Shown here: positions 16,353 through 26,500 of the stretch, piece by piece | Layout: every line of letters starts with the position of its first letter | Position numbering within the stretch: the first letter of the stretch is position 1 | Translations under genes and position numbers: made by a program | Assembly (NCBI GenBank): GCA_002420005.1 | Contig: DIHE01000160.1 | Coordinates: forward strand, 18,614 to 82,613 | Direction: 5' to 3' | DNA length: 64,000 nt | Source of the DNA: Holophagales bacterium UBA5704 | GTDB lineage: Bacteria > Acidobacteriota > Thermoanaerobaculia > Multivoradales > UBA5704 | Notes under the pieces: generated by a model | Seen by the model: only the letters and a program-made list of their open reading frames with translations | Databases searched by the model: none | What the model was told of the DNA's origin: nothing

Positions 16353-18032
16353 TCACTTCTTCTTGCCGTCCACCGCCTTGACGTCCGCCTCGGCGGTCAA
16401 GATGTGGCCGCTCAAGGGGTCGAAAATGGCCACGACCACGTGGTGGTCGATCCGGCGCAACCGGATTTTCGTGTCGTAGCGCAGATGCGCCTCCTTCGGC
16501 GGCGCCTCGTCCAGGCTCATCCGCAACGGCACCACGGGGACGTCCGAGCGGTCGCCGTTCTCGTCCACCGAGGCCACCCGCAGCTCCAGCTCGGCGACGA
16601 TTTTTCCGTCCAGCGGCACCATGGTGACCGCAGCCACCGGGATCGCCAAGGTGATCGGCACGACCATCTCCCTGCGCCCTTCCTGGACCGGCGTCCCGAT
16701 CTGTATCGGCAGCGGCGTGGCGCCCGGCGGGCTGCCGAAGAGCATCGCGCTCTCCACCATCATGGTGACCTCGCTCTTGCGCGACAGATCCAGGAAGCTG
16801 TCCCGCGAGCGGACCTTGAGCCCCGGCCGGTTGACGTCCACCTCCACCTTGTGGCGCTTGTCGTTCTTCTGCCAACCGGGAGTGAAGCCGAGCCAGTAAT
16901 ACGAGCGGGTGTCGGTCTCGGCGCGGGAGAACGCCTCCTCGCGCAGGGAGTTGAGCATCGCCTTGCCACCGGTTCCCTCGGCGATGAATTCCAGCGACTG
17001 ATGCATCTCCTGCTCCCGCCGGTTGAGCCCGGTCGCCGCCTCGGCCTCGGCTTGCGAGGCATCCGGCCCCTGGGCATCGACGCCCGGGACGTCGATCGGA
17101 TAGATCGTGTACCCCAGAAGATTCGCGGTGTCGGCGAGCGACCGCAGCAGCTCCTCGCCGCGCGGCACCTCGCGGGAGCTCACCAGGACGCGGTTCGGAT
17201 CGTCGACCGCGTAGTCGGCCGGCGAATAGGGCCAGCCGCCGGAGAGCAGAAGCATCACCTTGCGACCCGGCGGCGAGGCGAAGCCGCGCAGAGTGCTCAC
17301 CGCGGCATTCACCGTGCGCCCCACCTGGTTGGCCAGGTCGCCGGCATACCCGATCTCCTCGATGTTGAGCTGCTGCGAGAAGGCCGAGCGCGGGCCGGGG
17401 ACGACACCGAGCGATGCATTGTGCCGCCTGGTCGTGTCGAAGCTGCGCCGCTCGGCCAGCCGCTGCACGCCGTACGAGGGGCGGGCGAGCGCCTGATCGA
17501 ACGCCCGCGACAAGATGCGCTCGGTGTTCGACCAGGTCGACAGCATGTCGAGCGAGCGGCCGTCCCAGGCGACCACGGCCATGCGGTCCTCGGGGCGCAG
17601 CCGGGCCAGGTCGTCCTTGAGCTTGCGCAGCACCTCGTTGCGCCGCGGTTCGAGGGAAAAATAGTCGTCGATGAAGACCAGATAGCTGGTTCCCACCGCG
17701 GCGCCGGGGGCGAGCGAGGGCAGCCCCGGCAGGGCATCCGCTCCCGCCACTGCGCCGGGTGCCAGGGCCTGGCCGCCCCGCACCTCGGAGAAGTATTCGA
17801 CCGGCATGGGCTTGCCGTCGACCTTCAGGGTGAAGTCCGAAGGGACCAGCCCCGAGACGCGGTTGCCGTCCTTGTCGGTGACCACCACTTCGACGTTGAC
17901 CACCCGTACGTCGATCTGCTCGCCGAACAGGCCGGCCGGCGGCTCGGCAGGAGGAGCCTCCTGCCCGGCGGCGGGCCGCAGCCCGGGGACGGTCGAGGCC
18001 AGTGCGGCCAGAGTGAAGACGAGGGCTTTCAT
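16353..18032 (-). CDS. VWFA-related secreted protein (paralogue 2)
   Basis: 559 residues. The signal peptide is cut near 'GLRPAAGQ'. The conserved N-terminal module reads 'IDVRVVNVEVVVTDKDGNRV' then 'DFTLKVDGKPMPVEYFSEVR'; the VWA domain opens 'YLVFIDDYFSLEP', a partial MIDAS (D-D-Y-F-S, second position changed). 'GRKVMLLLSGGWPYS' and 'RSYYWLGFTPGW' are shared with the neighbours. It lies 21 bases before paralogue 1 and 63 bases after paralogue 3, all on the minus strand. Confidence 0.85.
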   Translation of the reverse strand: MKALVFTLAALASTVPGLRPAAGQEAPPAEPPAGLFGEQIDVRVVNVEVVVTDKDGNRVSGLVPSDFTLKVDGKPMPVEYFSEVRGGQALAPGAVAGADALPGLPSLAPGAAVGTSYLVFIDDYFSLEPRRNEVLRKLKDDLARLRPEDRMAVVAWDGRSLDMLSTWSNTERILSRAFDQALARPSYGVQRLAERRSFDTTRRHNASLGVVPGPRSAFSQQLNIEEIGYAGDLANQVGRTVNAAVSTLRGFASPPGRKVMLLLSGGWPYSPADYAVDDPNRVLVSSREVPRGEELLRSLADTANLLGYTIYPIDVPGVDAQGPDASQAEAEAATGLNRREQEMHQSLEFIAEGTGGKAMLNSLREEAFSRAETDTRSYYWLGFTPGWQKNDKRHKVEVDVNRPGLKVRSRDSFLDLSRKSEVTMMVESAMLFGSPPGATPLPIQIGTPVQEGRREMVVPITLAIPVAAVTMVPLDGKIVAELELRVASVDENGDRSDVPVVPLRMSLDEAPPKEAHLRYDTKIRLRRIDHHVVVAIFDPLSGHILTAEADVKAVDGKKK

Positions 18033-18095
18033 CGGAGATCCTCCCTGCGCGGCCGGTACGGCCGCGCGCCATGTGCCTGCCTACGATCTCACAAC

Positions 18096-19646
18096 CTACG
18101 GTTCGGGTTCGACCGTGATCCGCGCTTCGCCCCACAGGACGGTGCCCCGGATCGCATCCGGCACGGTGAAGACCAGCCGCTGCGGCGCCCGGCGCAGCCG
18201 GATCGTCGTATTGCAACGCGCGAAGCTGCCGGGGGGCGGCACCTCGGCGACCATCACGGACAGCTGGAGCCCCGGCATCTCGGCGCGCCCGCCTTCTTCG
18301 TCGAGCGCGGAGAGCGCCACCGGCACCTCGGCGGCAAAACCGTCTTCAAACGGATGAAAGGCCAGGGCTTCCACCGGGATGCCGAAGGAGATGTCGGCGT
18401 CCATCACCTTCCCGCGCCGCCCCAGCGGACGCATCCCGCCCATCGTCACCTGGATCCGGTGTTCCTGGGCCGCCCCCCCGAAGAGGAGGACCCCCTCGGC
18501 ACGCAGCAAGGTGTCGGTTCGCTTCGAGACGTCGGTGAAGCTGCTGCGGGTGCGCACCGTAAGCCCGGGCCGCCGCACTTCCACCGCCAGGGTGTGGGCA
18601 CGGTCGTCTCCCTTCCAGGTCGGCGAGAAGCCGAGCCAGTAGTACGTCCCGCTGTCGGCGGCGACCTCGCGGAGCACACTCTGCTTCACCGAGCCCGCCA
18701 CCCGTCCGCCGGTCGCCCGGGCGAGCACGTCGAACCCGCGCAGAATCTGGGCGTCCCCCTGCGCCACGTCCACCGGATAGAGCGTGTACCCCAGCCGGTT
18801 CGCCGCCTCGATCAACGGGCCGAAGAGCTGGGGCGCCACGCGCAGCGACCAGCCACCGGAGAGGAGCATCATCACCTTGCGCCCCGGCGGCAGCTCGAAG
18901 GCGCGCACCGCCGCCGCCATCGCCGCCGCGGTGCGGCCGAGCTGGGAACGCGCCTCGGGATTGGCCCGCCGCTGCATCGGCTCGCGCAGCATGGTCTCGA
19001 TCTCCTGCTCGGTGTTGAGCTCGGAGACCACCTCCACGGCGAAATCCAGGTCGGCCGCCCGGCTGCGCTCGGCGGCGAGGAGCTGGTTGCCGCGCGTTGG
19101 GCGGCGCAGCGCCACCTCCAGGGCGCGTGCCAGGTCGATCCGGTCGGAGGTCCACGCAGCGAGCACCTCGATGTGCTCGCCGTCGAAGGCCAGGACCGCC
19201 ATCCGGTCCTCGGGACCCAGCAGCGCAAGGTCCGCCGCCAGCCGCTGCAGAACCTTGTCGCGCAGGCTGGCGACCGAGAACGACTCGTCGATGAACACGA
19301 GGTAGCTGCGCCCCACCGCGGCGGCCGGCTCGATCGGTGAGACCGGGCTCTCGGCTCCCGTGGCGGCGGCGGGAACGGCGCGACCGGCGGCGATCTCGGT
19401 GAAGTAGTCGATCGCCACTTCGCGGCCATCCACGAGCAGACGGAAGTCGGCGGGACCGAGCCCCGCGACCGGTTGGCTCGCCTCGTCCGTCACCACCGCC
19501 TCCACATTCACCACCCGGACGTCGATCACCTCATCCAGCACCTGCGGGCGCGGAGCGGCCGGCTCCTGGGAGCGGCCGGCTCCGGCTGCTCCCAGGACCA
19601 AAAGGCTCCAGACCACCCCGGTTGCGAGCCTGCCCCGCCCCCCCAT
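18096..19646 (-). CDS. VWFA-related secreted protein (paralogue 3)
   Basis: 516 residues from the ATG at 19646 ('MGGRGRLATGVVWSLLVLGA', a signal peptide). The N-terminal module has 'IDVRVVNVEAVVTDEASQPV' and 'DFRLLVDGREVAIDYFTEI'. The VWA metal site 'DESFS' is intact as DxSxS. 'GRKVMMLLSGGWSLR' and 'TYYWLGFSPTWKGDDR' are nearly identical to the other paralogues. The start is two bases beyond the stop of paralogue 4, so the two are translationally coupled. Confidence 0.85.
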   Translation of the reverse strand: MGGRGRLATGVVWSLLVLGAAGAGRSQEPAAPRPQVLDEVIDVRVVNVEAVVTDEASQPVAGLGPADFRLLVDGREVAIDYFTEIAAGRAVPAAATGAESPVSPIEPAAAVGRSYLVFIDESFSVASLRDKVLQRLAADLALLGPEDRMAVLAFDGEHIEVLAAWTSDRIDLARALEVALRRPTRGNQLLAAERSRAADLDFAVEVVSELNTEQEIETMLREPMQRRANPEARSQLGRTAAAMAAAVRAFELPPGRKVMMLLSGGWSLRVAPQLFGPLIEAANRLGYTLYPVDVAQGDAQILRGFDVLARATGGRVAGSVKQSVLREVAADSGTYYWLGFSPTWKGDDRAHTLAVEVRRPGLTVRTRSSFTDVSKRTDTLLRAEGVLLFGGAAQEHRIQVTMGGMRPLGRRGKVMDADISFGIPVEALAFHPFEDGFAAEVPVALSALDEEGGRAEMPGLQLSVMVAEVPPPGSFARCNTTIRLRRAPQRLVFTVPDAIRGTVLWGEARITVEPEP

Positions 19647-19648
19647 GG

Positions 19649-20992
19649 TCAACGCGCTCCGTCCACAGGAGCCGCCGTCTCCTCGGTGGCCGCGGTCAAC
19701 GCGCGGCGGCTGGCTTCTTCCAGGGCCTGCTGCGCCCGCGGTGACAAGTCGCTGTAGCCGCGCCGCGCCCGCACGCGCATCCCGCGGGGCCGCACCTCGA
19801 CCTTGATGTCGTGCCGGCTGCCGTCGGCCTTCCAGGACGGCGAGAAGCCGAGCCAGTAGTAGGCCTCGGTGTCCTCCAGCACCCGCTCCAGGGCGGTCTC
19901 GCGCAGCCCGTTGAGCGACGCCTTGCCACCGGTATCCCGCGCCATCACCTCGAAGCCATAGTGCACCCGCCGCTCCCAGGACGAGGTGATGAAACCGGCC
20001 CCTTCGCCATACGCACCCAGCTCGCCGGCACCGAAACGGTCGGCGTCGACCGGCACCGGGGAGGACTGCAGACCCGCCACGTCGACCGGATACAGCGAGT
20101 AGCCGAGCAGATTCGCCCCCTCGGCCACCCGCGGCTCGACCCCGGCCGGCCAGGCGCCGGAGAAGAGCAGCATCGCCTTGCGGCCCGGAACCCCCGAGAA
20201 AGCGCGCATCGCCGCGAGCACCGACACCACGAACGAATCGTCGGCGAAGGCCGACACGTCGGAGCGCTCCAGCCGCGAATAGTGCTCCAGGGTCGACACC
20301 CCCTCGCGTTGAGTCGCCTCGCGCAGGTCCCACCAATGCCCGATGTCCACCACCCCGAAGCCGGACGTGTCACCCCAGGTATTGCCGGTATCCGCCATGT
20401 TGCGCAGCACCTTGTCGTTCTCGATGTTGTCGAGCGCGACGCGCAGGCGCATGCCGCCGGTGGGCTCGTGGCGCACCGTTTCCAGGATGGAGACCAGACG
20501 GGAAGGATCGGATGACCAGTCGCTCAGCACCCGCAGCTTCCCCTCCGGGTCGGCCGCCACCACCGCCACCTGGTCGCCGGGGCCGATCTGCTGCAGATCC
20601 TCCTGGAGACGACCCAGCACCAGGTCGAGCTGCGCCTGCACCGCGAAGCTCTGATCGATGAAGATCAGAAGATTGCGGCCCACCGTCCCGGATGCGGGCG
20701 CAGCCGGTCCTGCGCCGCCCTCTGCCGCGGTGGCCGCGCCGGAGCGGACCTCGGTGAAGTAGTCGATCGGAACTTCTTTGCCGTCCACCAGCAGGCGGAA
20801 GTCGGCGGGGCTGAGCCCCTTGATGCGTTGACCGCGCGAATCGGTGACCACCGCCTCCACGTTCACCACCCGGACGTCGATCACCTCACCGGCCGTCCCG
20901 GCTACGTCCTCGGGAGCCGCCGCCTGCGCCACCAAAGGCGGAGCGCCGGCCAGGAGCAGGAGCGCCATCCATCTGCCGAGCCTCTTCGTCAT
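19649..20992 (-). CDS. VWFA-related secreted protein (paralogue 4)
   Basis: 447 residues from the ATG at 20992, preceded by GGAGGAGAATC; the signal peptide is 'WMALLLLAGAPPLVAQA'. The module 'IDVRVVNVEAVVTDSRGQRI' and 'DFRLLVDGKEVPIDYFTEVR' is followed by a VWA domain opening 'LLIFIDQSFAVQ', where the last MIDAS serine is alanine. It is the first of four tandem VWFA genes and ends without the long C-terminal beta-rich extension of its neighbours. Confidence 0.85.
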   Translation of the reverse strand: MTKRLGRWMALLLLAGAPPLVAQAAAPEDVAGTAGEVIDVRVVNVEAVVTDSRGQRIKGLSPADFRLLVDGKEVPIDYFTEVRSGAATAAEGGAGPAAPASGTVGRNLLIFIDQSFAVQAQLDLVLGRLQEDLQQIGPGDQVAVVAADPEGKLRVLSDWSSDPSRLVSILETVRHEPTGGMRLRVALDNIENDKVLRNMADTGNTWGDTSGFGVVDIGHWWDLREATQREGVSTLEHYSRLERSDVSAFADDSFVVSVLAAMRAFSGVPGRKAMLLFSGAWPAGVEPRVAEGANLLGYSLYPVDVAGLQSSPVPVDADRFGAGELGAYGEGAGFITSSWERRVHYGFEVMARDTGGKASLNGLRETALERVLEDTEAYYWLGFSPSWKADGSRHDIKVEVRPRGMRVRARRGYSDLSPRAQQALEEASRRALTAATEETAAPVDGAR

Positions 20993-21064
20993 GATTCTCC
21001 TCCAGAAGTCTCTGCGTCCGTTGTCACAGCCTAGCAAAAAAGGTGCCCACAGGAGAGGAGCCCT

Positions 21065-21090
21065 CGCCCCGCGGCGGGTACCGCGGGGCG
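21065..21090 (-). terminator. strong hairpin after the patatin-like gene
   Basis: CGCCCCGCGG (21065-21074) and CCGCGGGGCG (21081-21090) form a perfect 10-bp stem with a six-base loop. On the minus strand a TTTTTT run (complement of 21036-21041) follows about 24 bases later. It separates the patatin-like gene from the VWFA run, whose promoter probably lies between here and 20993. Confidence 0.55.
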
Positions 21091-21152
21091 GGAGGGGTTG
21101 CGGCGCGGTGGAGGACACGAGAGCGTCCTGCCGGGAGGACGGGAGGCCATCC

Positions 21153-23321
21153 TCAAGGAGGCCCGCCCGTGCTTCCTTCCGGCTCGGTCATGCGATCGAC
21201 CGCCGGGGCGGCCGCGGCTTCCTGCTGGATCGGATCGGCGAGGGCGGTCTGCTGCAGAGCCTCCGCCACCGCGGCCATTTCGGTACCGTTCTCCTTTGCG
21301 TCACGGCCCATCTGCGCATCAATGGCTGTTCGGGTATGCAGCGAGAGCAGCCAGCCGAGCGGCATCGGCACGGTGTTCGGGTATTGCACCAGGTCGAACG
21401 CGAGGACCCGCGCGCCGGTCTGCGGGGCGAGCTGCGCGACGGCCAGCACGGCCCGCGAACCGCGCGTATTGAGCAGGGTGCGCACCGGCGAGAGGATCTC
21501 GTTGATCCACCGCTCCGGCTCGGCCGGCGGCGGCTCCTGGGGCGTGTAACGGATGACGAGGACGTACGGCGTCACCGTCACGTTCCGGGCCCGGGAGCGG
21601 GCATGGATGACCTCGACGATCTCCGCCGCCGTGATGGCCCCGGAGTTGTCGAAGTACCCACCGTCGACGACGTGCTCACAGCGCGCCTCCGGCTCGCAGG
21701 CGTAAGGCGACTGCGGATTCCCCAGCGGATTGCGCCGCACCGTGCCGGCCGGCGAAACATAGGTGAAGCGCGCACTGTTGAGCGCCGTCGTGCTGACCCG
21801 CAGGTCGGACCCCGTGGCGGCGAAGACGTCCAGCGCATCGGAGAATTCCTGCGCCTCGATGCGGCAATTGCTGCCGATGATCCGCTGCCCCGTCTCGACC
21901 GTCGTGGCATTGAGGAAAAGCGACGGCAGACGGTCCTCCCGTCCCCGCAGCAAGGTGAGAAAGCCCCCGGCGAAACGGTCGTCCCCCTGATTCACCGCAC
22001 GCCACGACCGCTCCCAGCCCCCTTCCAGCGCACGCGCGCGATCCGGGAGGAAAGGGAATGCGATGAAGCGCTGCACGAAGTCTTGCTGTGTCATCGCCGC
22101 GAGCGTCGGCGCCAGAGCGTCATAGGCCAGCATCTCCTGCACCGCCGGGCGCAGCTTCGGCAAGGCCCCCGGTGCGTCGACCTGCCGCGTCACCAGGGCC
22201 GCATACGCCGCCGTGCCCACCGAGCCTCCGGAAACGCAGCTGATCGCAAACAGATGATCGCGAAAGCCCGGGATGCCGTCGTCGAGGGCGGTGAGCACCG
22301 CCGCCGTCCAGTAGGCGGCCCGAATCCCGCCTCCTTCCGTGGCGACGATGAAGACAGGAGGGCTCGCCTCACCTGGATACTCCCGGGCCAGCCGCGCGCT
22401 CCAGCGATCGAACGCTTCGGCAACCGTCGGCCGCGCGGTGACCAGCGCCGAGGTCTCGGGCACGGTCTGCAGGACATGGTTGTCCGCCCACCGGCTGGAG
22501 ACGAGAGCGAGACCGAGCAACAGGGTGAACACCGGAATCCGGGCTCGCGCCCCGGCGACGACGAGGAGGCTGCCGAAGGAAACCCAGAGCGCCATCGCCA
22601 GCAAGACGATGGCCATCGAGCCGAGAAGCCCGGTCTGCTGGACGAAGAAGCACGACGCAAGGAAAAAGGTGGCGGCGATGGCGGTGCTCACGCCGAGCAC
22701 CCACCGGGTTGAGGCCGCGAGCTCCCGGATTTCCATCTGCTGCGTCACGATCCGGCCCTGCTTTTCGAGAACCCGGCGGCGGAGGATGCAGAACGCCAGG
22801 AACAGCACCGCGGCCACGGCGAGACCGCCGGCAAGAAACCAGAGTGTCTCGAGCGGTTGCTCACCACCCCGGCCGTATTCCCTGCCGACCCGGTAGAGCG
22901 CCGCCAGCATGATCAGGTAGGCCGAGACGCCGAGGGCGCGCGGCAGGATCGCCGTGAGCCACGGAAACCCGGACGCCTCCGGCGCACCCGGAAGGCGCAG
23001 GCGCAGCAGGACTCGTGACCAGTACCAGATCTGGACCGCCAGAAAGCTCACCAAGGGGATGAAGGAGAGGCGCTGCCAGGGGTGGGACGAAACCGCAATG
23101 CTGCGCGGGTCGTTCTCCGTCATCGCCGCGATGATGTCGTGCCCCTGGTCCGAGACGATGAACGCGAATCCCACCACCGCCAGGGCCAGGAAGCTGAAGC
23201 GGAGAGGGAGCAGGAAAAGGTAGAGGCGCTTCACCCAGGCCAGGGCCGCGGCGAGCCTCCGCAGCCAGGGGGGACCGAGGGGCGGCACCGGCGCAGCGGC
23301 ACCAACGGGATCGATCGTCAT
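21153..23321 (-). CDS. membrane-anchored patatin-like phospholipase
   Basis: 722 residues from the ATG at 23321 (AGAAGGAGGG upstream). Seven hydrophobic helices fill residues 33-275, then a cytosolic patatin-like hydrolase follows: oxyanion loop 'EGGGIRAAYW' (330-338), nucleophile Ser364 in 'SCVSGGSVGT', and the dyad aspartate in 'VDGGYFDNSG'. It probably hydrolyses membrane lipids at the inner membrane. The nucleophile elbow is CVSGG rather than GxSxG at its first position, as in some large bacterial patatins. It is divergent from the DUF3857 gene across a 181-base promoter region and separated by a terminator from the VWFA genes. Confidence 0.8.
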   Translation of the reverse strand: MTIDPVGAAAPVPPLGPPWLRRLAAALAWVKRLYLFLLPLRFSFLALAVVGFAFIVSDQGHDIIAAMTENDPRSIAVSSHPWQRLSFIPLVSFLAVQIWYWSRVLLRLRLPGAPEASGFPWLTAILPRALGVSAYLIMLAALYRVGREYGRGGEQPLETLWFLAGGLAVAAVLFLAFCILRRRVLEKQGRIVTQQMEIRELAASTRWVLGVSTAIAATFFLASCFFVQQTGLLGSMAIVLLAMALWVSFGSLLVVAGARARIPVFTLLLGLALVSSRWADNHVLQTVPETSALVTARPTVAEAFDRWSARLAREYPGEASPPVFIVATEGGGIRAAYWTAAVLTALDDGIPGFRDHLFAISCVSGGSVGTAAYAALVTRQVDAPGALPKLRPAVQEMLAYDALAPTLAAMTQQDFVQRFIAFPFLPDRARALEGGWERSWRAVNQGDDRFAGGFLTLLRGREDRLPSLFLNATTVETGQRIIGSNCRIEAQEFSDALDVFAATGSDLRVSTTALNSARFTYVSPAGTVRRNPLGNPQSPYACEPEARCEHVVDGGYFDNSGAITAAEIVEVIHARSRARNVTVTPYVLVIRYTPQEPPPAEPERWINEILSPVRTLLNTRGSRAVLAVAQLAPQTGARVLAFDLVQYPNTVPMPLGWLLSLHTRTAIDAQMGRDAKENGTEMAAVAEALQQTALADPIQQEAAAAPAVDRMTEPEGSTGGPP

Positions 23322-23502
23322 GGAACACCCTCCTTCTCGGAAGAGAGACAGGGCATGGTATGCCCGTCTGCGCCGGCTGTCACCCTCGACGCAGCACACC
23401 GGGGACCGAGGCTCCGGTCGAAGCAGTCTACGCCCGGGCTCCGCTCAGCGCGGTGGGTGCTACGGCGTTGAAACGTTTCCTCCGACACGGACACTTGCCG
23501 GC

Positions 23503-26500
23503 ATGTTGAGGAATCGCCGGTCCAAGATGTCCTTGTCCGTATTCACCCTGGCTCTCACTGTGCTCGCCTCCGGGACCTTGGGGACCGCCCGGCTGGCGGC
23601 GACCGAGCCCGCCCCCTGGGAGGCGGGAGCTTTCGCCGCCGATCCCTCCGCCCTGCTTCAGGCAGCTGCTCAGGTGACCGCCGGGGACGGCGACAGCAGC
23701 GTGGTGGTCCTCTTCTCCGAAACCCGCCTGCGGTTCGAGGAGGACGGCCGCAAGACACGGGTTCAACACACGGTCTATCGCATCGTCAATGCGCAGGCGA
23801 CGGAGGATTGGCACTCCATCCAGATGCCTTGGTTTCCCTGGTACCAGGAACGTCCCGAGCTGCGCGCGCGCGTCATCTCGGCCGACGGAACGGTCCACAC
23901 CCTCGATCCGGCGACGGTCACCGAGGCAGCCCTGGTCCAGGAGCCCAGCGTGTTCGAGGACGGCCGGATTCTACGTGCCCCTCTCCCCGCCACCGGCCCC
24001 GGCGCCATCGTGGAGCAACAGACGACTCTGCGCGAGTTCGCGCCGTTCTTCGCGCAGGGCACGACCGACCAGGTCTTCCTCCGGTGGTTCGTGCCGATCC
24101 GCCACGCACGCCTGCTCATCGACGCCCCCGAGGGACTCCCTCTTCATTACGTCTTTCGCCAGCTCCCCGAAGAAGGGCTTCGCGTGGAGGTGGCGGACGG
24201 ACGGCGCCGGCTGTCCTATGAGGCCCGGGACCTCGCGCCGATCGGCGAGCTCGAGAGCCACCAGCCCCCCGACGTTCGGAATTTTCCTTATGTGGCCCTG
24301 TCGACGGGTGCCTCCTGGGCCGCCGTGGCACAAGGCTACGCCGAGATCGTGGAACGGGCCGTCCGGGATGCCGGGCAGACGCCGGAGATCCAGGCGTTCT
24401 TGCGAGCCGTCCGCGAGCCGGGTGCCTCCCGCCGGGCCATCATCGATCGTGTGCTCGCCCGGATCGGGACCGACATCCGCTATACCGGCGTGGAGCTGGG
24501 CATGGGAAGGATCGTCCCCCGGCCCCCTGCGGCGACCCTGAAAAGCAAATTCGGCGACTGCAAGGACAAATCCGTCCTCCTCGTGGCGCTGCTCCGCGCC
24601 CTGGACATCCCCGCCGAGGTGGCTCTGGTCAGCGTCGGCGAGGACAAGGTGGAGATCGAGCCCTCGCTGCCGGGCATCGGCGCCTTCAACCACGCCATCG
24701 TCGTTCTCCCCGCCACCGCAGACAGCCCGGAGATCTGGATCGATCCCACCGACCGATACGCCCGGGCCGGTGATCTCGGAGCCGCCGCCCAGGGCCGCCT
24801 TGCCTTGATCGCCGATTCCACGACCCGGGACCTGGTCCGCACACCGGAATCCACAGCCAAGGACAACCGTGTGCTCGAGACGAGAGAATTCTTCCTCGCC
24901 GACCTGGGTCCTGCCCGGGTTGTGGAAACGAGCGAAACCTGGGGAGAGATCGAGCGGCTGTTTCGCGGCTTTTACGCCGACAAGGACGACAAAGCCCAGC
25001 GCGAGATCCTGACCGGCGGTCTCGAGGCGAGCTATCTGGCGGCCGAGCTGGGTGACTTCGAGATCTCCGATCCCTTCGACCTGGCGACCCCGTTCCGGAG
25101 CCGGGTGGAGGCCCTGAAGGCCCAACGGGGATTCACCGACCTGCAGAATGCGGTGGTGGCGGTCTTTCCCAGCTCTGCCCTGGCGTTCCTGCCCCCTGCT
25201 CTCACGGCGCCGGAGACCGGGAAAGACGGCAAACCGAAGCCGCGCCAGACGGACTACCATCTCGCCCGTCCGTTCCAGTCCGAGGTGCGCTATCGCGTGG
25301 TTCCTCCCGACGGGTTCCGGGCGCAAACCCCGCCTCCGGGCCGAGTCCGCCAGATCGGGCCGGCCACCCTGTCCGAGGAGTACGCGGTGGCGGACGACGG
25401 TACCCTTCTCGCGACGTTGCGCTTCGCCGTCGACCAGCGGCGGCTCACCGCGGGAGAGGTCGAGGCCCTCCGCAAAGCGGCGCAGGAAGTGGCCGATGAA
25501 AAACCGGTGTTGCTCCAGCTCGAACAGGTCGGCGAGGCTCTCCTCACCACCGGCCGGGTCCCCGAAGCGCTCCAGGAGCTGCACACCCTCGTCGCCCGGT
25601 CTCCCGGGAAGCCGCTGCCGCGCATCCACCTCTCCCGAGCGCTCCTCGCCGGTGGCATGGGCACAGCGGCACGCGAGACGGCACGCCGTGCGGTGGAGCT
25701 CGATCCATCATCGGCCACTGCACTCCAGAGCCTGGCCTGGATCCTCCAGCACGATGAGATCGGCCGCCGCTTTGGCCCAGGCTTCGACCGCTCCGGAGCG
25801 ATCGCCGCCTACCGCGAGGCCAAGAAGCTCGACGCGAAGGACACGGCCATCCGAACCGACCTTGCCATCCTCCTCGAACACGACGAGAAGGGACGGCAAT
25901 ACACCCCGGACGCCGACCTCGCCGCCGCCATCACCGAGTACCGGGCGCTGCGCACCGAGCTGGACGACAAGAGCCTGGACGCCAACCTCCTCGCCGCCTT
26001 GATGTGGGCCGGGCGCTTCGCCGAGATGAAAGAGCTCCTTGTGGAGCTCGGGGATTTCGCGGCGTACCCGAATCTGTGGCTGGTGGCCGTCGCCGCCACC
26101 GATGGCGCCGAAGCCGCCATCCGGGAAGCCGAACGCCACATCGCAAACGGAGAAGAACGCCGCAACTCCCTGCTCGAGGCATCGCAGGAACTGGCAAAGA
26201 TGCGGCGCTACGCGGAAGCGGCGACCTTGGCCGCCGACGCCGCCCGGCAGGCTCCCAACGCCGCCGAGATCCTCGCCCGCGTGCAGACGCTGCGCAAGGT
26301 GCGACGCCATGAGGAGCTCGTCCTCTCTCCCGAGGATCCGGCGGATCTGGCCCGGCGGCTGTCGATCGTCTCCCTGCAACCCGGCCCGTTCGATGGAGCG
26401 CAGCTGTCGGCTCTGTTCAGCCACGGCTTCCTCCAGGAGCTCGACGGCAACAACGCGGCACGCCGCCGTTTCGAACGCGAATTCGAGGATGTCCGGGAGG

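Noticed and set aside
16404..19340. A 978-codon plus-strand open frame
   Set aside because: It is antisense to two VWFA genes with clear paralogues, and its composition is the H/R/Q/G-rich type of GC-codon shadows.
20844..22712. A 622-codon plus-strand open frame
   Set aside because: Antisense to the patatin-like lipase, whose motifs and signal support the minus strand.
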